Assembly (NCBI GenBank): GCA_934358675.1
Contig: CAKRKX010000001.1
Span: 32,896-96,895 of the forward strand
DNA: 64,000 bases
Reading direction: 5' to 3'
Source of the DNA: an uncultured Agathobacter sp.
GTDB lineage: Bacteria > Bacillota > Clostridia > Lachnospirales > Lachnospiraceae
Part shown: positions 36,714 to 46,834 of the stretch, in pieces
Layout: each line of letters opens with the position of its first letter
Position numbering within the stretch: the stretch's first letter is position 1
Notes under the pieces: generated by a model
What the model was told of the DNA's origin: nothing
The model's input: the letters and a program-made list of their open reading frames with translations, nothing else
The model's database searches: none
Translations under genes and position numbers: made by a program

Positions 36714-38966
36714 ATGACATTATCAAAGGCTGTATCACGAAAGTACAATAAAACAATTGAAAAATGCAGTAATGAAGAAATTTATATTGCTTTACTTGAG
36801 ATGACCAAGCAGATGGCAGAAGATAAGGTGAGCAACGAAGGCAGAAAGAAATTGTATTATATTTCCGCAGAGTTTTTGATCGGAAAACTTCTTTCTAACA
36901 ACCTGATCAACCTCGGCATCTACGATCAGGTACGCTCCGAGCTTGAGGCATCCGGCAAGAGCCTTGCTGAGATCGAGGAGATCGAGCTTGAGCCGTCACT
37001 CGGCAACGGCGGACTCGGACGTCTGGCCGCATGCTTCCTGGATTCCATCGCAACACTCGGGCTCAACGGAGACGGTGTAGGACTCAATTATCATTATGGC
37101 CTTTTTAAACAGGTATTTGATCATAATTTACAGAAAGAGACTCCAAATCCATGGATTACAGATGAGAGCTGGCTGACAAAGACCGACATCACGTATCCGG
37201 TACAGTTCGGCGGATTTACCGTACAGTCGAGACTGTATGACATCGATGTGATCGGTTACAACAACCGCACAACAAAGCTTCACCTGTTTGATATCGAGTC
37301 GGTTGATGAGAGTATCGTCGGTGACACGATCGACTTTAATAAAGAAGAGATCGAGAAGAACCTTACACTTTTCTTATATCCGGATGATTCCGATGATAAG
37401 GGACGCCTGCTCCGCGTTTACCAGCAGTATTTCATGGTAAGCAACGCTGCAAGACTGATCCTTGACGAGTCCGTGGCAAGAGGTTCAAACCTTCATGACC
37501 TTGCAGACTATGCAACTGTACAGATCAACGATACCCATCCTTCCATGGTGATTCCGGAGCTGATCCGTCAGCTTCAGGAGAGAGGAATCCTTATGGATGA
37601 GGCAATTGAGATCGTTGCAAAGGTATGTGCTTACACGAACCACACGATCCTTGCAGAGGCACTTGAAAAGTGGCCGATCGGATTCTTAGACAAGGCGGTT
37701 CCGCAGCTTATGCCGATCATCCGCGAGCTCGACAACCGTGTTCGCAGCAAAGTATCCGATGAGAGCACCTACATCATCAAAGACGGACTTGTGCATATGG
37801 CACATATGGATATCCACTACGGATATTCCGTAAACGGTGTTGCTTATCTGCATACCGAAATCTTGAAGAACACTGAGCTGAATAACTTCTATAAGTTATA
37901 TCCGGAGAAGTTCAATAACAAGACAAACGGAATTACCTTCCGCCGCTGGCTGATGGCATGTAATCCGGAACTGTCCGCGCAGATCACAGAGTGGATCGGT
38001 GACGGTTGGAAGAAGGACGCAAACGAGCTTGAGAAGCTTGGCGTTCTGGCAAATGATGATGCGGCATTGGATAAACTTCTTAATATCAAAGCGGGTAAGA
38101 AGGCAGACTTAAAGAATTACTTAAAGCAGACACAGGGATTCGATTTCGATGAGAATTCCATCTTCGATATCCAGGTGAAACGTCTCCATGAGTATAAGAG
38201 ACAGCAGATGAACGCACTGTATGTCATTCACAAATATTTCGAGATCAAGGCAGGCAAAAAGCCAACGACTCCGATCACCGTATTCTTTGGTGCTAAGGCG
38301 GCTCCGGCATACATCATTGCAAAGGATATCATTCACCTGATCCTCTGCCTGCAGCAGATCATCAACAATGATCCTGAGGTAAGCCCGTACCTGAAGGTAT
38401 TCATGGTTGAAAACTACAACGTTACCATGGCGGAGAAAATGATCCCGGCCTGTGATATCTCTGAGCAGATCTCACTTGCTTCCAAGGAAGCTTCCGGAAC
38501 CGGTAACATGAAGTTTATGTTAAACGGTGCGATCACTCTCGGAACCATGGACGGTGCAAACGTTGAGATCGCAGAGCTTGTCGGCAAAGACAATATCTAT
38601 ACATTCGGTGAGGATTCACAGACTGTTATTGACCGTTACGCAAGAGGCGATTACAGTTCAAGAAGCTACTACGACAGCAACGAGGACTTAAAGAGAGCTG
38701 TTGATTTCATCGTCAGCGACACTGTTAAGGCTGTCGGATGTAGCGAGAATCTCGAGCGTCTGTATCACGAACTGTTGAATAAGGACTGGTTTATGACATT
38801 CCCTGATTTCAATGAGTACGTTGAGACAAGAGAGAAGGCATACGCCGCATACGACGATCGTAAAGCATGGGCAAAGAAGATGATCACCAATATCAGCAAG
38901 GCTGGATTCTTCTCATCTGACAGAACGATCGCACAGTACAATAAGGACATTTGGAAACTTTCATAG
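36714..38966 (+). CDS. glgP: Glycogen/alpha-glucan phosphorylase (GT35)
   Basis: This 750-residue enzyme releases glucose 1-phosphate from alpha-1,4-glucans. Family markers are [17 protein letters not shown] near residue 50, [21 protein letters not shown] near residues 90-110, the phosphate-site block [10 protein letters not shown] near 490 and the pyridoxal-phosphate Lys600 in [10 protein letters not shown]. It lacks the N-terminal extension of animal enzymes, as is usual for Firmicutes. GGGAGG precedes ATG 36714. It is a single-gene unit ended by a strong terminator. In this neighbourhood it shares its product, glucose 1-phosphate, with the beta-glucan phosphorylases. Confidence 0.96.
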   Translation: MTLSKAVSRKYNKTIEKCSNEEIYIALLEMTKQMAEDKVSNEGRKKLYYISAEFLIGKLLSNNLINLGIYDQVRSELEASGKSLAEIEEIELEPSLGNGGLGRLAACFLDSIATLGLNGDGVGLNYHYGLFKQVFDHNLQKETPNPWITDESWLTKTDITYPVQFGGFTVQSRLYDIDVIGYNNRTTKLHLFDIESVDESIVGDTIDFNKEEIEKNLTLFLYPDDSDDKGRLLRVYQQYFMVSNAARLILDESVARGSNLHDLADYATVQINDTHPSMVIPELIRQLQERGILMDEAIEIVAKVCAYTNHTILAEALEKWPIGFLDKAVPQLMPIIRELDNRVRSKVSDESTYIIKDGLVHMAHMDIHYGYSVNGVAYLHTEILKNTELNNFYKLYPEKFNNKTNGITFRRWLMACNPELSAQITEWIGDGWKKDANELEKLGVLANDDAALDKLLNIKAGKKADLKNYLKQTQGFDFDENSIFDIQVKRLHEYKRQQMNALYVIHKYFEIKAGKKPTTPITVFFGAKAAPAYIIAKDIIHLILCLQQIINNDPEVSPYLKVFMVENYNVTMAEKMIPACDISEQISLASKEASGTGNMKFMLNGAITLGTMDGANVEIAELVGKDNIYTFGEDSQTVIDRYARGDYSSRSYYDSNEDLKRAVDFIVSDTVKAVGCSENLERLYHELLNKDWFMTFPDFNEYVETREKAYAAYDDRKAWAKKMITNISKAGFFSSDRTIAQYNKDIWKLS

Positions 38967-39011
38967 TTTCTTAATGTAAATAGAGGAGAGTATTAGAAAT
39001 AATCGAAAAAT

Positions 39012-39049
39012 AAGCACAGAAGCGTGGATTCGCTTTTTGTGCTTTTTTT
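39012..39049 (+). terminator. Terminator after glgP
   Basis: AAGCACA at 39012-39018 pairs with TGTGCTT, with an inner AAGCG/CGCTT stem, followed by TTTTTTT. Confidence 0.9.
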
Positions 39050-39291
39050 CGTATGTGCAATTTTTTTGAAAAGCGCCTGTTTATGGGAAAATATGAACAA
39101 AATTCAGGTTGGTTTTAAAATGTGGACACAAATTGTTCATAAATTATTGTGCATTTTGACATAAAAAAACCCCAAAAATACAAAACGATTAACAAAAATA
39201 TGCAAAAAACAACAAATGAGTCCCATTACTATTTGAACAAAGCAAGGTATAATACATATATCAAGAGAAGAGATAAAGGGGGAAGAAAATA
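39050..39291 (+). promoter_or_regulatory. Control region of the LplB/YtcP/LipO importer operon
   Basis: This A/T-rich stretch holds TATAAT at 39248-39253 without a good -35, which suggests activator dependence. TATGAACAA at 39092-39100 is an inverted copy of TTGTTCATA at 39133-39141. ATGAACAAAATTCAG at 39093-39107 differs at two of 15 positions from the TetR operator at 34131. A TTGACA at 39156 has no matching -10. No open frame of interest is present. Confidence 0.45.
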
Positions 39292-40266
39292 GTGGGAAAG
39301 AAAAATAACTCACCGGCCGCTGCCACGGGCAGGAAAAAGATGGCTGCGAGCACGAGTAAGACACTCATTCTTTTGACTATGGTATTACCGGGAGCTATCT
39401 GGTTCTTCTTACTTCGGTATTTACCGATGGCGGGAATTATCTTAGCATTCAAGGATTATAAGGTTTATCCAAAGAATCCTACATTCTGGAATAACCTGAT
39501 GCATAGTAAGTGGGTAGGAATGCAGAACTTCAAGTTCTTGTTTGCAACCAATGATTCATTGATCTATATCAGAAATACAATCGGATATAACGCATTGTGG
39601 ATCGCACTTGGTCTTGTTATCTCAGTTGCATTTGCAATTATCTTAAACGAGATCACACAGAAGTTTGTAGCGAAGACATATCAGACATTGATGTTCTTCC
39701 CGTACTTCTTAAGCTGGGTTGTAGCAAGTTACTTCGTATTGGCATTCCTTGATCCGACAAGAGGTCTTTTGACACATTGGATGTCAACACATGGAATGAC
39801 ACCGATCCAGTGGTACAGCGAGCCAAAGTATTGGCCGTACATATTGACAATCTGTAATGTTTGGAAGAATACAGGATATTCCGCAATCCTCTATCTGGCA
39901 GCTATCACAGGAATTGATGCTTCCCAGTATGAGGCAGCAAGTATCGATGGTGCTACAAAGTGGCAGCAGATCCGCTACGTAACACTTCCTCATTTGAGAC
40001 CGATGATCAGTATCCTGTTGATCATGAACGTAGGTAAGATCTTCAACTCCGATTTCGGATTGTTCTACACAGTACCTTTGAACTCCGGTTCACTGTATTC
40101 CGTAACACAGGTTATCGATACTTATGTATACCGAGTTATGACGGCAACAAGTAACATCGGAATGAGTACCGCAGCCGGATTACTACAGAACCTGGTAGGC
40201 TTTATATGTATTGTTACGGCGAATAAGATCGTACAGAAGATCGATGAAGACAGCAGTCTGTTTTAG
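39292..40266 (+). CDS. Polysaccharide-type ABC permease, LplB family
   Basis: This 324-residue membrane protein has six spans after a basic 20-residue N-terminus. It shows the LplB hallmarks LLRYLPMAGIILAFKDYK near residue 40, FFPYFLSWVV near 137 and the ATPase-contact loop YEAASIDGATKWQQIRYVTLP near residues 213-233. It starts with GTG 39292 behind GGGGGAAG. With the YtcP- and LipO-like genes that follow, it forms an importer of the type used for larger oligosaccharides and usually controlled by YesM/YesN pairs such as the one at 14740-18020; that link is inferred. Confidence 0.9.
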   Translation: MGKKNNSPAAATGRKKMAASTSKTLILLTMVLPGAIWFFLLRYLPMAGIILAFKDYKVYPKNPTFWNNLMHSKWVGMQNFKFLFATNDSLIYIRNTIGYNALWIALGLVISVAFAIILNEITQKFVAKTYQTLMFFPYFLSWVVASYFVLAFLDPTRGLLTHWMSTHGMTPIQWYSEPKYWPYILTICNVWKNTGYSAILYLAAITGIDASQYEAASIDGATKWQQIRYVTLPHLRPMISILLIMNVGKIFNSDFGLFYTVPLNSGSLYSVTQVIDTYVYRVMTATSNIGMSTAAGLLQNLVGFICIVTANKIVQKIDEDSSLF

Positions 40267-40276
40267 GAGGTAGGAC

Positions 40277-41185
40277 ATGAGAAGAAAGAGAGCAATCAAT
40301 GCCGTAAGCAGACCTGTAGAATTGATTTTTCATATTATTATGATTTTGTTCTGCTTGCTGTGTATTGTACCATTCATATTTGTAGTAATTATTTCATTTT
40401 CATCACAGGACAGTATCCGTGCAATCGGTTATTCCTTTACACCGACGATCTGGTCCCTGGATGCATATGATTACATTTGGAAACTTGGTGATCAGCTTTG
40501 GAGATCCTTCTTCAACAGTTTCTTCATCACCGTTGTTGGAACATTATTCAGTTTGTTAGTAACGATCCTTTATTCGTACGCATTGTTCCGTCCGGATTTC
40601 AAGTATCGTAAAGTATTTACATTCTTCTGTTTCTTTACAATGATCTTCGGTGGTGGTCTTGCACCGACATACGTTGTATGTAAGACCGTATTGGGATTGA
40701 GTGACAGCTACGCAGCGATCATCGTCCCGATGCTCCTGAATCCGTTCAATATCATCGTAATGAGAACATTCTTCCAGAGTTCCGTACCTGGAGAACTGAT
40801 CGATGCAGCAGCTATCGACGGAAGTGGTGAGTACAACACTTTGTTTAAGATCATTATCCCGATTTCAAAACCGGGTATCGCAACAGTAGGTCTTCTGACT
40901 GCTCTTGCTTACTGGAATGAGTGGTTCATCCCGATGCTCTACATCAAGGATGCCAAGTATATTCCGTTACAGTATCTGTTAATGCAGATGCAGACCAAGG
41001 TAGATTTCCTTGTAAAGAACAGCTCCATGATCGGAGCGGAAGCGGCGAACATTATGAGTTCTCTGCCACAGGATAGCCTTCGAATGGCACTCGTAGTAAT
41101 CATCGTAGTACCGATCGCATTCGCTTATCCATTCTTCCAGAGATACATTATCTCCGGACTGACTATCGGTTCTGTAAAGGGCTAA
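40277..41185 (+). CDS. Polysaccharide-type ABC permease, YtcP family
   Basis: This 302-residue membrane protein has six spans. The family-typical N-terminal segment FHIIMILFCLLCIVPFIFV is followed by FGGGLAPTYVVCK and the EAA loop IDAAAIDGSGEYNTLFKIIIP near residues 176-196. It ends in SGLTIGSVKG, the conserved C-terminus of YtcP proteins. It has AGGAGGT just upstream and lies 10 bases after the LplB-like gene. Confidence 0.9.
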   Translation: MRRKRAINAVSRPVELIFHIIMILFCLLCIVPFIFVVIISFSSQDSIRAIGYSFTPTIWSLDAYDYIWKLGDQLWRSFFNSFFITVVGTLFSLLVTILYSYALFRPDFKYRKVFTFFCFFTMIFGGGLAPTYVVCKTVLGLSDSYAAIIVPMLLNPFNIIVMRTFFQSSVPGELIDAAAIDGSGEYNTLFKIIIPISKPGIATVGLLTALAYWNEWFIPMLYIKDAKYIPLQYLLMQMQTKVDFLVKNSSMIGAEAANIMSSLPQDSLRMALVVIIVVPIAFAYPFFQRYIISGLTIGSVKG

Positions 41186-41217
41186 ATACAACTACATATT
41201 TTGAAACCATTTATCAT

Positions 41218-41241
41218 GGTAGTTACGGCGTGGCCGTTCTA
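41218..41241 (+). other. Hairpin just upstream of the LipO-type gene
   Basis: GTAG-TT-ACGGC pairs with GCCGT-T-CTAC around a GTG loop. It ends 17 bases before the ribosome binding site and has no T run, so it may mark a processing or stabilising point between the permease and binding-protein messages. Confidence 0.45.
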
Positions 41242-41272
41242 CATAAAACACAATTTTCAAGGAGGGTTTTTA

Positions 41273-42862
41273 ATGAAAAGGAAACTTGTATCAGGAATGC
41301 TCGTTGCAGCTATGCTTTTATCTATGACAGCTTGCGGCGGCGGAAATGCAGACAAACCAAGCTCAAACGGAGATACTTCAGCAGCAGATACTACTGCAGC
41401 AGAGGATCTTGAGCCAGTAACACTGAAAATGTACTTCCACGGAAGTAACGTAACCGATGATTCCGCAGTATTAGAGAAGGTGAATGAGTATCTTAAGGAT
41501 AAGATCAATGTTACATTAGAGCCAATCTGGGGAACATGGGGTGATTTCGATCAGAACTCTGTACTTTCTCTTCAGGGTGGTGACGATGTAGATATTTACT
41601 TCACATGTTCTTGGAGTGCTGATGAGTACAACAAGTTCGCACGTGACGGATACTGGGTAAGACTTGACAACCCGGATAACAACCTTATCGAGAAGTATGC
41701 ATCTGATCTGTGGAGCACACTTCCGGAAGTATTAACAAACGGTGCAACAATCAACGGATCTGACGGATACGGCGTATACGCAGTACCTGGATACAAAGAT
41801 ATCGCAACTCAGAACTGCTGGGATGTTAACATGACAAGAATGGAAGATCTCGGATATACCGATGATGATGTTCAGCATCTTGATTACTACAGTGATGAGT
41901 TCGCTGAGATGTTAAAGAAGGCAAAAGAGGCCGGCGGTGCTGACTTCTACCCACTGTTAGTTGAGGGTGCTGTATTAGAGCGTATGGTATGTAACTCAGC
42001 TATCGTAGTTGGTGACAGCGGAACAGGTAACTTTATGTCATACTACATCAACCCAGACGATGTATCTCAGCCAGGCGCTTATGGCAACAAGATTCTTAAC
42101 AAGTTTGCTACAGACGAGTTCAAGAAGTTTGCTGAGAAGACTTATGAGTACTATCAGGCAGGATACATTGATCCGGCTATGGCAAATGCAAACCAGGCAA
42201 ATGATACAAGAACTGCAAAACAGTTGACAGGCGAGTACTTAATCGGAACACAGTCTTACTCATTAGGATATGAGCTTCAGGCTTCTCAGGAGCGTGGAAT
42301 CAATGTTAAGATGGTTCCTTGTACCGACGCTTATGTTGATACAACATCTTCACAGGGTGCTATGATGGCTATCTCTACAGCTTCTAAGAACCCGGAGAGA
42401 GCTATGATGTTCCTGAACTTACTGAACACAGATTCTACTCTTATGACACTTCTCAACTATGGTGTTGAAGGCGTTCACTACGAGTTAGAGGATGGTCTTG
42501 TTAAGTTCACAGACAAGAGAGCAGATTACCAGCCATGGACCAATGGTATGGGTAACGTAACAATCCTTACACCAACCGCTGATCAGGGTGCTGATTTCTG
42601 GGATACATTCAAGGATTACTACGGAAATGCTAAGGAAATCCCGATCTTAGGATATGCTTATGATCCTACAAACTGTGAGACTCAGATGGGATCTTGCGCA
42701 AACGTTGTAGCTGAGTACATGCTTCCGCTTTGCACAGGTGCTGTAAACCCAGACGAGAAGATTCCTGAGTTCCTTAAGAAACTCGAGGATGCTGGTATCA
42801 ACGATGTTATCGATGATGCTAACGCTCAGTTAGACAGCTTCATGGCTGAGAAGAGCAAATAA
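41273..42862 (+). CDS. Polysaccharide-type substrate-binding lipoprotein, LipO family
   Basis: This 529-residue lipoprotein has the signal MKRKLVSGMLVAAMLLSMTACGG with its lipobox Cys near residue 21, a Ser/Thr/Asp linker and a large solute-binding fold rich in Trp and Tyr. ATG 41273 with AAGGAGGG at 41259-41266 is chosen over in-frame upstream starts that would bury the signal peptide. It is the binding component for the permeases at 39292 and 40277. Codon use is that of a highly expressed gene. The ligand is unknown; gene context suggests a beta-glucan fragment. Confidence 0.9.
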   Translation: MKRKLVSGMLVAAMLLSMTACGGGNADKPSSNGDTSAADTTAAEDLEPVTLKMYFHGSNVTDDSAVLEKVNEYLKDKINVTLEPIWGTWGDFDQNSVLSLQGGDDVDIYFTCSWSADEYNKFARDGYWVRLDNPDNNLIEKYASDLWSTLPEVLTNGATINGSDGYGVYAVPGYKDIATQNCWDVNMTRMEDLGYTDDDVQHLDYYSDEFAEMLKKAKEAGGADFYPLLVEGAVLERMVCNSAIVVGDSGTGNFMSYYINPDDVSQPGAYGNKILNKFATDEFKKFAEKTYEYYQAGYIDPAMANANQANDTRTAKQLTGEYLIGTQSYSLGYELQASQERGINVKMVPCTDAYVDTTSSQGAMMAISTASKNPERAMMFLNLLNTDSTLMTLLNYGVEGVHYELEDGLVKFTDKRADYQPWTNGMGNVTILTPTADQGADFWDTFKDYYGNAKEIPILGYAYDPTNCETQMGSCANVVAEYMLPLCTGAVNPDEKIPEFLKKLEDAGINDVIDDANAQLDSFMAEKSK

Positions 42863-42899
42863 TTGAGATTTAACAAGTAAACAAAATACTTCAATCGTG

Positions 42900-42924
42900 C
42901 AGCCGGCTTGTTATGAGCCGGCTG
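42900..42924 (+). terminator. GC hairpin after the LipO-type gene
   Basis: A perfect 9-bp stem, CAGCCGGCT / AGCCGGCTG, with a 7-base loop follows the importer operon. The T run is poor, so it may be a weak terminator or 3' stabiliser. Confidence 0.6.
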
Positions 42925-42949
42925 TATGATACTATTGGAAAGAAAAATT

Positions 42950-44203
42950 ATGATCATCAGAAAAATCAAACCGGAAGAATTAAAGAGAACAAAAGAATTG
43001 TTTGCAACGGCTTTTGAGTTTACATACGACAATGAAGACGATGCAATGAAGGTATATGAGGACTGTATTGGCAATCCAAAGTCGCGAGAGGATGAGGACC
43101 CTCTCAACAAATATGCAGCATTTGAAGACGATGATAAGACGATGACAAGCTGCATCTATCTTACGTCCTACGAGATGAATTTCGATGGAGCACGTAAGAA
43201 GATGGCCGGTGTCGGCGGCGTATCCTCGCTTCCGCAGTACCGCAGACATGGCGGGATCCGGAAATGTTTTGAAGCGCTGCTTCCGGATATCTATAAGGAA
43301 GGTGTGGATTTCGCGTACCTGTATCCTTTCTCGAGTGTATATTACCGGAAATTCGGCTTTGAGATGGGATGTTTCGGAAAACAGTGCAATTACCTGTTGT
43401 CCATGATTCCGAAATTTGACTTGCAGGGTGGCTGCTGTGTCATGGTGGATGAGTCGAACCGGGAGGAAGTATTTGCCGATATTCAGGCATTATACGAAAT
43501 CTGGGAGAAGAAGTACAATGGCATGATTCATAATGAGACACATGAATATGCGTTTGCAACGAAGGCAAATCCATACAAGGACCAGAAGTTCACTTATATT
43601 TATTATCGAAGTGATAAGACACCGCTTGCCTACTTCACAATCCATAAGGAGAAGCGTGACGAGGGACAGATCGTGATCTGTGACCGTCTTGTTTATCTGG
43701 GTAAGGAAGGTATGCAGGGATTTTTAACACTGGTGAAGTCGATGGCGAGCGATCATGTGCGCGTTCTGTATACGATCCCGGCTTGCGAGACGATGGAATT
43801 TCTGGTGAAAGAGTGGTCACTCGGTGTGTACGCAGAGAGTCTTCTACCTCTTGGCATGGTGCGTGTTGTCAATGTTACACATGCGCTTAAGGATGCAAAG
43901 TATATTGGATCCGGCAGGTTTGTGATCGGAATGTCCGATGCACAGATTGCAGATAATAACGGTAATTTTGAAGTTGTCTTTGAGAATGGAAAAGCAGTTT
44001 CCGTGACGAAAGTTGCGGATGATGTGACACCACAGATCCGCATGGATATACCGGCATTTTCACATGGTATCTTCCGCGGATTCCGGCAGGGGGAAGTGTC
44101 GGACTACGATGGTATCGAGATCTTAGATGAGGACATTGTTTCAGGCAGACTCATCGATCAGATTTTCTATCCGAAGAACAATTTCTTAATGGAATATTTT
44201 TAA
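42950..44203 (+). CDS. Eis-type GNAT acetyltransferase
   Basis: This 417-residue protein has an N-terminal GNAT acetyltransferase fold with the acetyl-CoA loop region VGGVSSLPQYRRHGGIRKCFEAL near residues 83-105 and YPFSSVYYRKFGFE near residues 126-139. A second GNAT-like half and a C-terminal sterol-carrier-like domain follow, as in the Eis family. Such enzymes acetylate amines of small molecules or proteins; the substrate here is unknown. ATG 42950 is preferred because GGAAAG is close upstream. It is placed between importer and phosphorylase operons and ends before its own terminator. Confidence 0.85.
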   Translation: MIIRKIKPEELKRTKELFATAFEFTYDNEDDAMKVYEDCIGNPKSREDEDPLNKYAAFEDDDKTMTSCIYLTSYEMNFDGARKKMAGVGGVSSLPQYRRHGGIRKCFEALLPDIYKEGVDFAYLYPFSSVYYRKFGFEMGCFGKQCNYLLSMIPKFDLQGGCCVMVDESNREEVFADIQALYEIWEKKYNGMIHNETHEYAFATKANPYKDQKFTYIYYRSDKTPLAYFTIHKEKRDEGQIVICDRLVYLGKEGMQGFLTLVKSMASDHVRVLYTIPACETMEFLVKEWSLGVYAESLLPLGMVRVVNVTHALKDAKYIGSGRFVIGMSDAQIADNNGNFEVVFENGKAVSVTKVADDVTPQIRMDIPAFSHGIFRGFRQGEVSDYDGIEILDEDIVSGRLIDQIFYPKNNFLMEYF

Positions 44204-44235
44204 AATTATTTTTATAATAGTTTTGAGAAGTAGAA

Positions 44236-44274
44236 AACAAGGTTGCTATACGAGGAGGGCAGCCTTGTTTTTTT
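44236..44274 (+). terminator. Terminator after the acetyltransferase gene
   Basis: AACAAGGTTGC at 44236-44246 pairs with GCAGCCTTGTT at 44259-44269 (one wobble), followed by TTTTT. Confidence 0.85.
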
Positions 44275-44370
44275 ATGTCATGAATCTGCTATAAAAACAG
44301 AGTATCTGATATGCACAAATAAACAGAAACGCTAAAATAAGCATAATAAAGATTGATATGGAGGCATCAC

Positions 44371-46782
44371 ATGAATTTTGGATATTTTGATGATGAAAGA
44401 AAAGAATATGTAATCACCAGACCGGATACCCCGGCACCTTGGGCAAATTATCTTGGATCTCCGGAGTATGGGGCTTTGATCTCGAACAATGCGGGGGGAT
44501 ACAGTTTTGCAAAATCCGGAGCAAACGGACGTATTTTGCGTTATGTTTTTAACCAGTTTGACCAGCCGGGAAGGTATATGTATATCAGAGATAATGCATC
44601 GAAGGACTACTGGTCGGCATCGTGGCAGCCGGTTGGCAAGGACTTAAATGAATATAAGAGTGAATGTCATCATGGTACCGCATATACAAAAATGACGGCA
44701 GATTACAGTGGTATTTATTCCGAGGCATTATATTATGTGCCGCTGGATCAGACCTATGAAGTATGGAATCTGAAAGTGACCAATCGATCGGATGCCGAAC
44801 GAGAACTGACCGTCACAGGATACGCTGAGTTTACGAATAACAATAACTATGAGCAGGATCAGGTAAACTTACAGTATTCACAGTTTATTACACGCACGGA
44901 ATTTGAAGGCGACCGTATCCGCCACATCATTCATGGAAACCTTGACTGGGTTACCGAAGGTAATGAGGTGGACAATAAGGATGTGATCTCACGCATCTTC
45001 GCATTGGTTGGTGCGCATGTTGATTCTTACTGTGGCGACAAAGAGGCATTTCTGGGAAGATACCGCGAGTATCGCAATCCGATCGGTGTTGAGGAAGGAA
45101 AACTTTCCGGAGAGATGTGCTACAACGAAAACGGATGCGGTGCGTTATCCACCGTTATGACTTTAAATCCCGGTGAAACCAAAGAGATCGCATTTATTGT
45201 CGGAATGAAGGATAAGAAGGAAGCGGATGCAATCGTTGCCCGTTATAGTGATGTGACAAAGCAGTGCTGTAACGAGTTGAACGAGCTAATTGATTACTGG
45301 CACGGACAGTTGAACCATTTTCAGGTTAAGACGCCGAGTAAAGAATTTGACAGCATGATCAATACATGGAATGCATATAACTGTTTCATGACCTTTATCT
45401 GGTCGCGTGCAGCGTCGTTTTTCTACTGTGGACTTCGAAACGGGTATGGATATCGTGATACGGTTCAGGATATTCAGGGTGTGATCCATCTTGCTCCGGA
45501 GATGGCTTTGGAGAAGATACGTTTTATGTTATCGGCACAGGTTGACAATGGCGGCGGACTTCCGCTTGTCAAGTTCACGCATAATGCCGGTCATGAGGAT
45601 ACACCGGATGACGCTTCCTATGTGAAAGAGACCGGTCATCCGGCATACCGCGCGGATGATGCGTTATGGCTTTTCCCGACAGTATACAAGTATATTGCGG
45701 AATCCGGAAATCTTGCCTTTATCGATGAGGTGATCCCGTTTGCAAATAAAGATGAAGGAACGGTATATGAGCATCTGAAACGTGCGATTGACTTCTCCAT
45801 GAAGCATCTGGGACCACATAAGCTGCCGGCAGGTCTGTACGCAGATTGGAATGACTGTCTCCGTCTCGGAAAAGACGGCGAATCCACTTTCGTTGCGTTA
45901 CAGTTTTATTATGCAATGTCCATTTTGAAATTGTTTGCAGCGTATAAAAATGATCAGCATTATATCGATTATCTGGATGAGGAACAGGATAAACTTGGAA
46001 CGCTGATCAATAATCTCTGCTGGAATGAGGACCGTTATATCCGTGGCTTTACGGAGCAGGGAGATGTCATCGGAAAGAGAACCGATCCGGAAGCAAACAT
46101 GTGGTTAAATCCGCAGAGCTGGTCGGTAATCAGTGGGCTTGCAACGGAGCGGCAGGCAGAGCTGGCGATGGAGAACGTATATAAGAGGCTGAATACGGGG
46201 TATGGAGCAATCCTGATGGATCCTCCGTATCATCTTCATGCATTTGACGGAGCGCTTGCTGTCATCTACAATCCGGGTTCAAAGGAGAATGCGGGAATTT
46301 TCTCCCAGACACAGGGCTGGCTGATCCTCGCAGAGGCATTGATGGGACACGGTGACCGGGCATTTATGTATTTTACGGAAAATGCGCCATCCGCACAGAA
46401 TGACCGTGCAGAGATCCGTAAGCTTGAGCCGTACTGTTATGGACAGTTTACGGAAGGCAAGGACAGCCCTCATTTCGGACGTTCCCATGTGCATTGGCTG
46501 ACCGGAACCGCATCTACCGTGATGGTAGGATGTGTAGAGGGAATCCTTGGAATGCGACCGGATTTCTACGGACTGCGTATCGCTCCTTCCATTCCGAAGT
46601 CATGGGACGGATTTACCGTCGAAAAGGATTTCCGCGGAAAGCACCTTCATATTGAAGTTGTGAATCCGGATCACAGAGAGTGCGGATGTACGAAGCTTAC
46701 AGTAAATGGTGAAGTGATGGATGATAATTATATTCCGGTGGAAAAGATGACAGATGATACCAGCATCAAGCTGTATATGTAG
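44371..46782 (+). CDS. GH94 disaccharide phosphorylase of uncertain specificity
   Basis: This 803-residue cytoplasmic GH94 enzyme starts MNFGYFDDERKEYVITRPDTP, typical of cellobiose/chitobiose phosphorylases. The catalytic motif ADWNDCL begins at residue 491, with Asp492. The spacing after this motif is short and lacks the insertion I remember in cellobiose phosphorylases. The ENAGIFSQTQGW block and the N-terminus also look closer to chitobiose or cellobionic acid phosphorylases. Databases would probably call it cellobiose phosphorylase, but the true disaccharide is uncertain. ATG 44371 has GGAGG upstream. It forms a two-gene operon with the GH94 at 46835 (52 bases apart). Confidence 0.82.
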   Translation: MNFGYFDDERKEYVITRPDTPAPWANYLGSPEYGALISNNAGGYSFAKSGANGRILRYVFNQFDQPGRYMYIRDNASKDYWSASWQPVGKDLNEYKSECHHGTAYTKMTADYSGIYSEALYYVPLDQTYEVWNLKVTNRSDAERELTVTGYAEFTNNNNYEQDQVNLQYSQFITRTEFEGDRIRHIIHGNLDWVTEGNEVDNKDVISRIFALVGAHVDSYCGDKEAFLGRYREYRNPIGVEEGKLSGEMCYNENGCGALSTVMTLNPGETKEIAFIVGMKDKKEADAIVARYSDVTKQCCNELNELIDYWHGQLNHFQVKTPSKEFDSMINTWNAYNCFMTFIWSRAASFFYCGLRNGYGYRDTVQDIQGVIHLAPEMALEKIRFMLSAQVDNGGGLPLVKFTHNAGHEDTPDDASYVKETGHPAYRADDALWLFPTVYKYIAESGNLAFIDEVIPFANKDEGTVYEHLKRAIDFSMKHLGPHKLPAGLYADWNDCLRLGKDGESTFVALQFYYAMSILKLFAAYKNDQHYIDYLDEEQDKLGTLINNLCWNEDRYIRGFTEQGDVIGKRTDPEANMWLNPQSWSVISGLATERQAELAMENVYKRLNTGYGAILMDPPYHLHAFDGALAVIYNPGSKENAGIFSQTQGWLILAEALMGHGDRAFMYFTENAPSAQNDRAEIRKLEPYCYGQFTEGKDSPHFGRSHVHWLTGTASTVMVGCVEGILGMRPDFYGLRIAPSIPKSWDGFTVEKDFRGKHLHIEVVNPDHRECGCTKLTVNGEVMDDNYIPVEKMTDDTSIKLYM

Positions 46783-46834
46783 GTTGTTTTCTTTGTAAAA
46801 CAGGATGGATGAACATGATAAAGGAGTTCTCAGA

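Noticed and set aside
39156-39161. Perfect TTGACA upstream of the LplB-type operon
   Set aside because: No -10 box is found 16-18 bases downstream; the visible TATAAT at 39248 is too far away.
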